Origin: JBDTMC01 sp039934475
GTDB taxonomy: Bacteria; Acidobacteriota; Terriglobia; Bryobacterales; Bryobacteraceae
DNA length: 6,623 bases
NCBI GenBank assembly: GCA_039934475.1
Contig: JBDTMC010000443.1
Location: forward strand, 1-6,623
Reading direction: 5' to 3'
Shown: positions 6,216-6,623 of the stretch, one piece after another
How positions within the stretch are numbered: position 1 is the stretch's first letter
How the letters are laid out: every line of letters begins with the position of its first letter
The notes under the pieces: generated by a model
What the model was told of the DNA's origin: nothing
The model's input: the letters and a program-made list of their open reading frames with translations, nothing else
Database searches by the model: none
Translations under genes and position numbers: made by a program

Positions 6216-6511
6216 AAATCAACCGTGCGCGCCGCCGAAACTGGGCGCTCGAGATTGAGTTCGGCACCTACCAGAGGTGACCGGCGCAGTGCATTGAGAA
6301 TGCCGCCTTTAGTGGGCTCCCCCGAAATTGTGTGGCGTACGGCGGCACGAATCCGAGCCGAATCCGGGGTATCGTCGGCCAGGCGTTTGGCGAGCGATCG
6401 AATCAACTCGCGATCAGTGCCAAGGCCAAGCACTTCGAAGCGCGCCATGCCGCGCTTTTGGAGGCGTTTCCGGTAATTGTCGATTGCTCGCTTCTGGGAT
6501 GCGTTGGCCAT
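6212..6511 (-). CDS. Antitoxin of the second module, likely ribbon-helix-helix type
   Basis: Probable antitoxin for the (broken) PIN toxin downstream; the role is inferred mostly from position, size and the four-base GTGA overlap with the toxin start. The 99 residues have a very basic N-terminus (SQKRAIDNYRKRLQKRG) followed by ARFEVLG and DRELIRSLAKRLADD (about residues 22-48). That strand-then-helices pattern resembles ribbon-helix-helix DNA-binding domains. The tail, PLVGAELNLERPVSAARTVDL region, is a plausible toxin-binding segment. I chose the ATG at 6511. The same frame has a GTG at 6553 and is open to the window edge, but that GTG falls inside the spacer of the promoter at 6535-6563 and so would not be on the transcript. 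The reading frame is intact although its toxin is not, so it could act as a solitary antitoxin or regulator. Confidence 0.75.
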   Translation of the reverse strand: MANASQKRAIDNYRKRLQKRGMARFEVLGLGTDRELIRSLAKRLADDTPDSARIRAAVRHTISGEPTKGGILNALRRSPLVGAELNLERPVSAARTVDL

Positions 6512-6523
6512 CGCCAAGTTCTC

Positions 6524-6541
6524 ATATACCCCGTAATATAT
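6524..6541. promoter_or_regulatory. ATATA/TATAT inverted repeat over the -10, candidate operator
   Basis: ATATA (6524-6528) and TATAT (6537-6541) are inverted around eight bases and overlap the -10 element and probable transcription start of the second module's antitoxin. Autorepression by the antitoxin would act here. The arms are short and AT-only, so this may be chance. Confidence 0.25.
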
Positions 6542-6563
6542 CCAGGCTATCACGGGAAGGCAA
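6535..6563 (-). promoter_or_regulatory. Sigma70-like promoter of the second toxin-antitoxin module
   Basis: On the minus strand TTGCCT (6563-6558) and TATATT (6540-6535) are separated by exactly 17 bases, matching the consensus at 4 of 6 and 5 of 6 positions. Initiation would fall near 6528, leaving a leader of about 16 bases before the ATG at 6511. The leader holds only a weak GAGA as ribosome site. Confidence 0.55.
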
Positions 6564-6623
6564 GAGCCAGTCTTGTCTAATACGAGATGAGCCTGAAGCC
6601 AAGGTTCGTTTCCAACACGAGAT

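Noticed and set aside
6512..6623. Extension of the second antitoxin frame to the window edge
   Set aside because: The frame is open, but it passes through a near-consensus promoter and the translated stretch shows no similarity I recognise; treated as leader and upstream DNA.

Overview
The window looks like chromosomal DNA from a high-GC bacterium, most probably an acidobacterium of the Solibacter/Bryobacter kind. That assignment is an inference. It rests on a cytochrome c gene coupled to a short PQQ-type quinoprotein dehydrogenase of a style I associate with that group, plus GC-rich codon use and frequent GTG starts. No rRNA or tRNA is present to confirm it.

Layout from left to right: (1) The 3' part of a c-type cytochrome gene (1-537, +) overlaps by one base the start of an exported PQQ-dependent beta-propeller dehydrogenase (537-2117, +). 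The two read as an oxidase pair, with the dehydrogenase oxidising a substrate in the periplasm and the cytochrome taking the electrons. (2) A 220-base gap (2118-2337) holds two near-identical copies of a repeat built on GTGTTGAA, a 16-base near-palindrome and a GC-rich hairpin. (3) rlmN (2338-3426, -), a radical SAM RNA methyltransferase, is divergent from (4) a cytosolic-looking M16 zinc peptidase (3535-4818, +). They share a gap of about 108 bases.

The right third (4843-6511) is all on the minus strand and holds two different toxin-antitoxin modules in tandem. In transcription order these are an antitoxin with a likely ribbon-helix-helix fold (6511-6212), a FitB/VapC-type PIN toxin broken by a one-base frameshift (6215-5788), a SpoVT/AbrB-type VapB antitoxin (5537-5277) and an intact PIN-domain VapC toxin (5280-4843). 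In both modules the antitoxin stop and the toxin GTG start share a four-base GTGA overlap. A good sigma70-like promoter lies before the first antitoxin, and a perfect 15-base inverted repeat lies upstream of the second. Bases 5538-5787 hold no convincing gene, only that inverted repeat and presumably the second module's promoter. Bases 6564-6623 hold nothing I can name.

I do not see a wholly new defence or mobile system. The points most worth a second look are the dehydrogenase active site (Asp-x-Asp metal signature, no vicinal cysteine pair, Glu-to-Asp at a metal ligand), the decayed toxin retained beside an intact antitoxin, and the repeat pair in the 2118-2337 gap.
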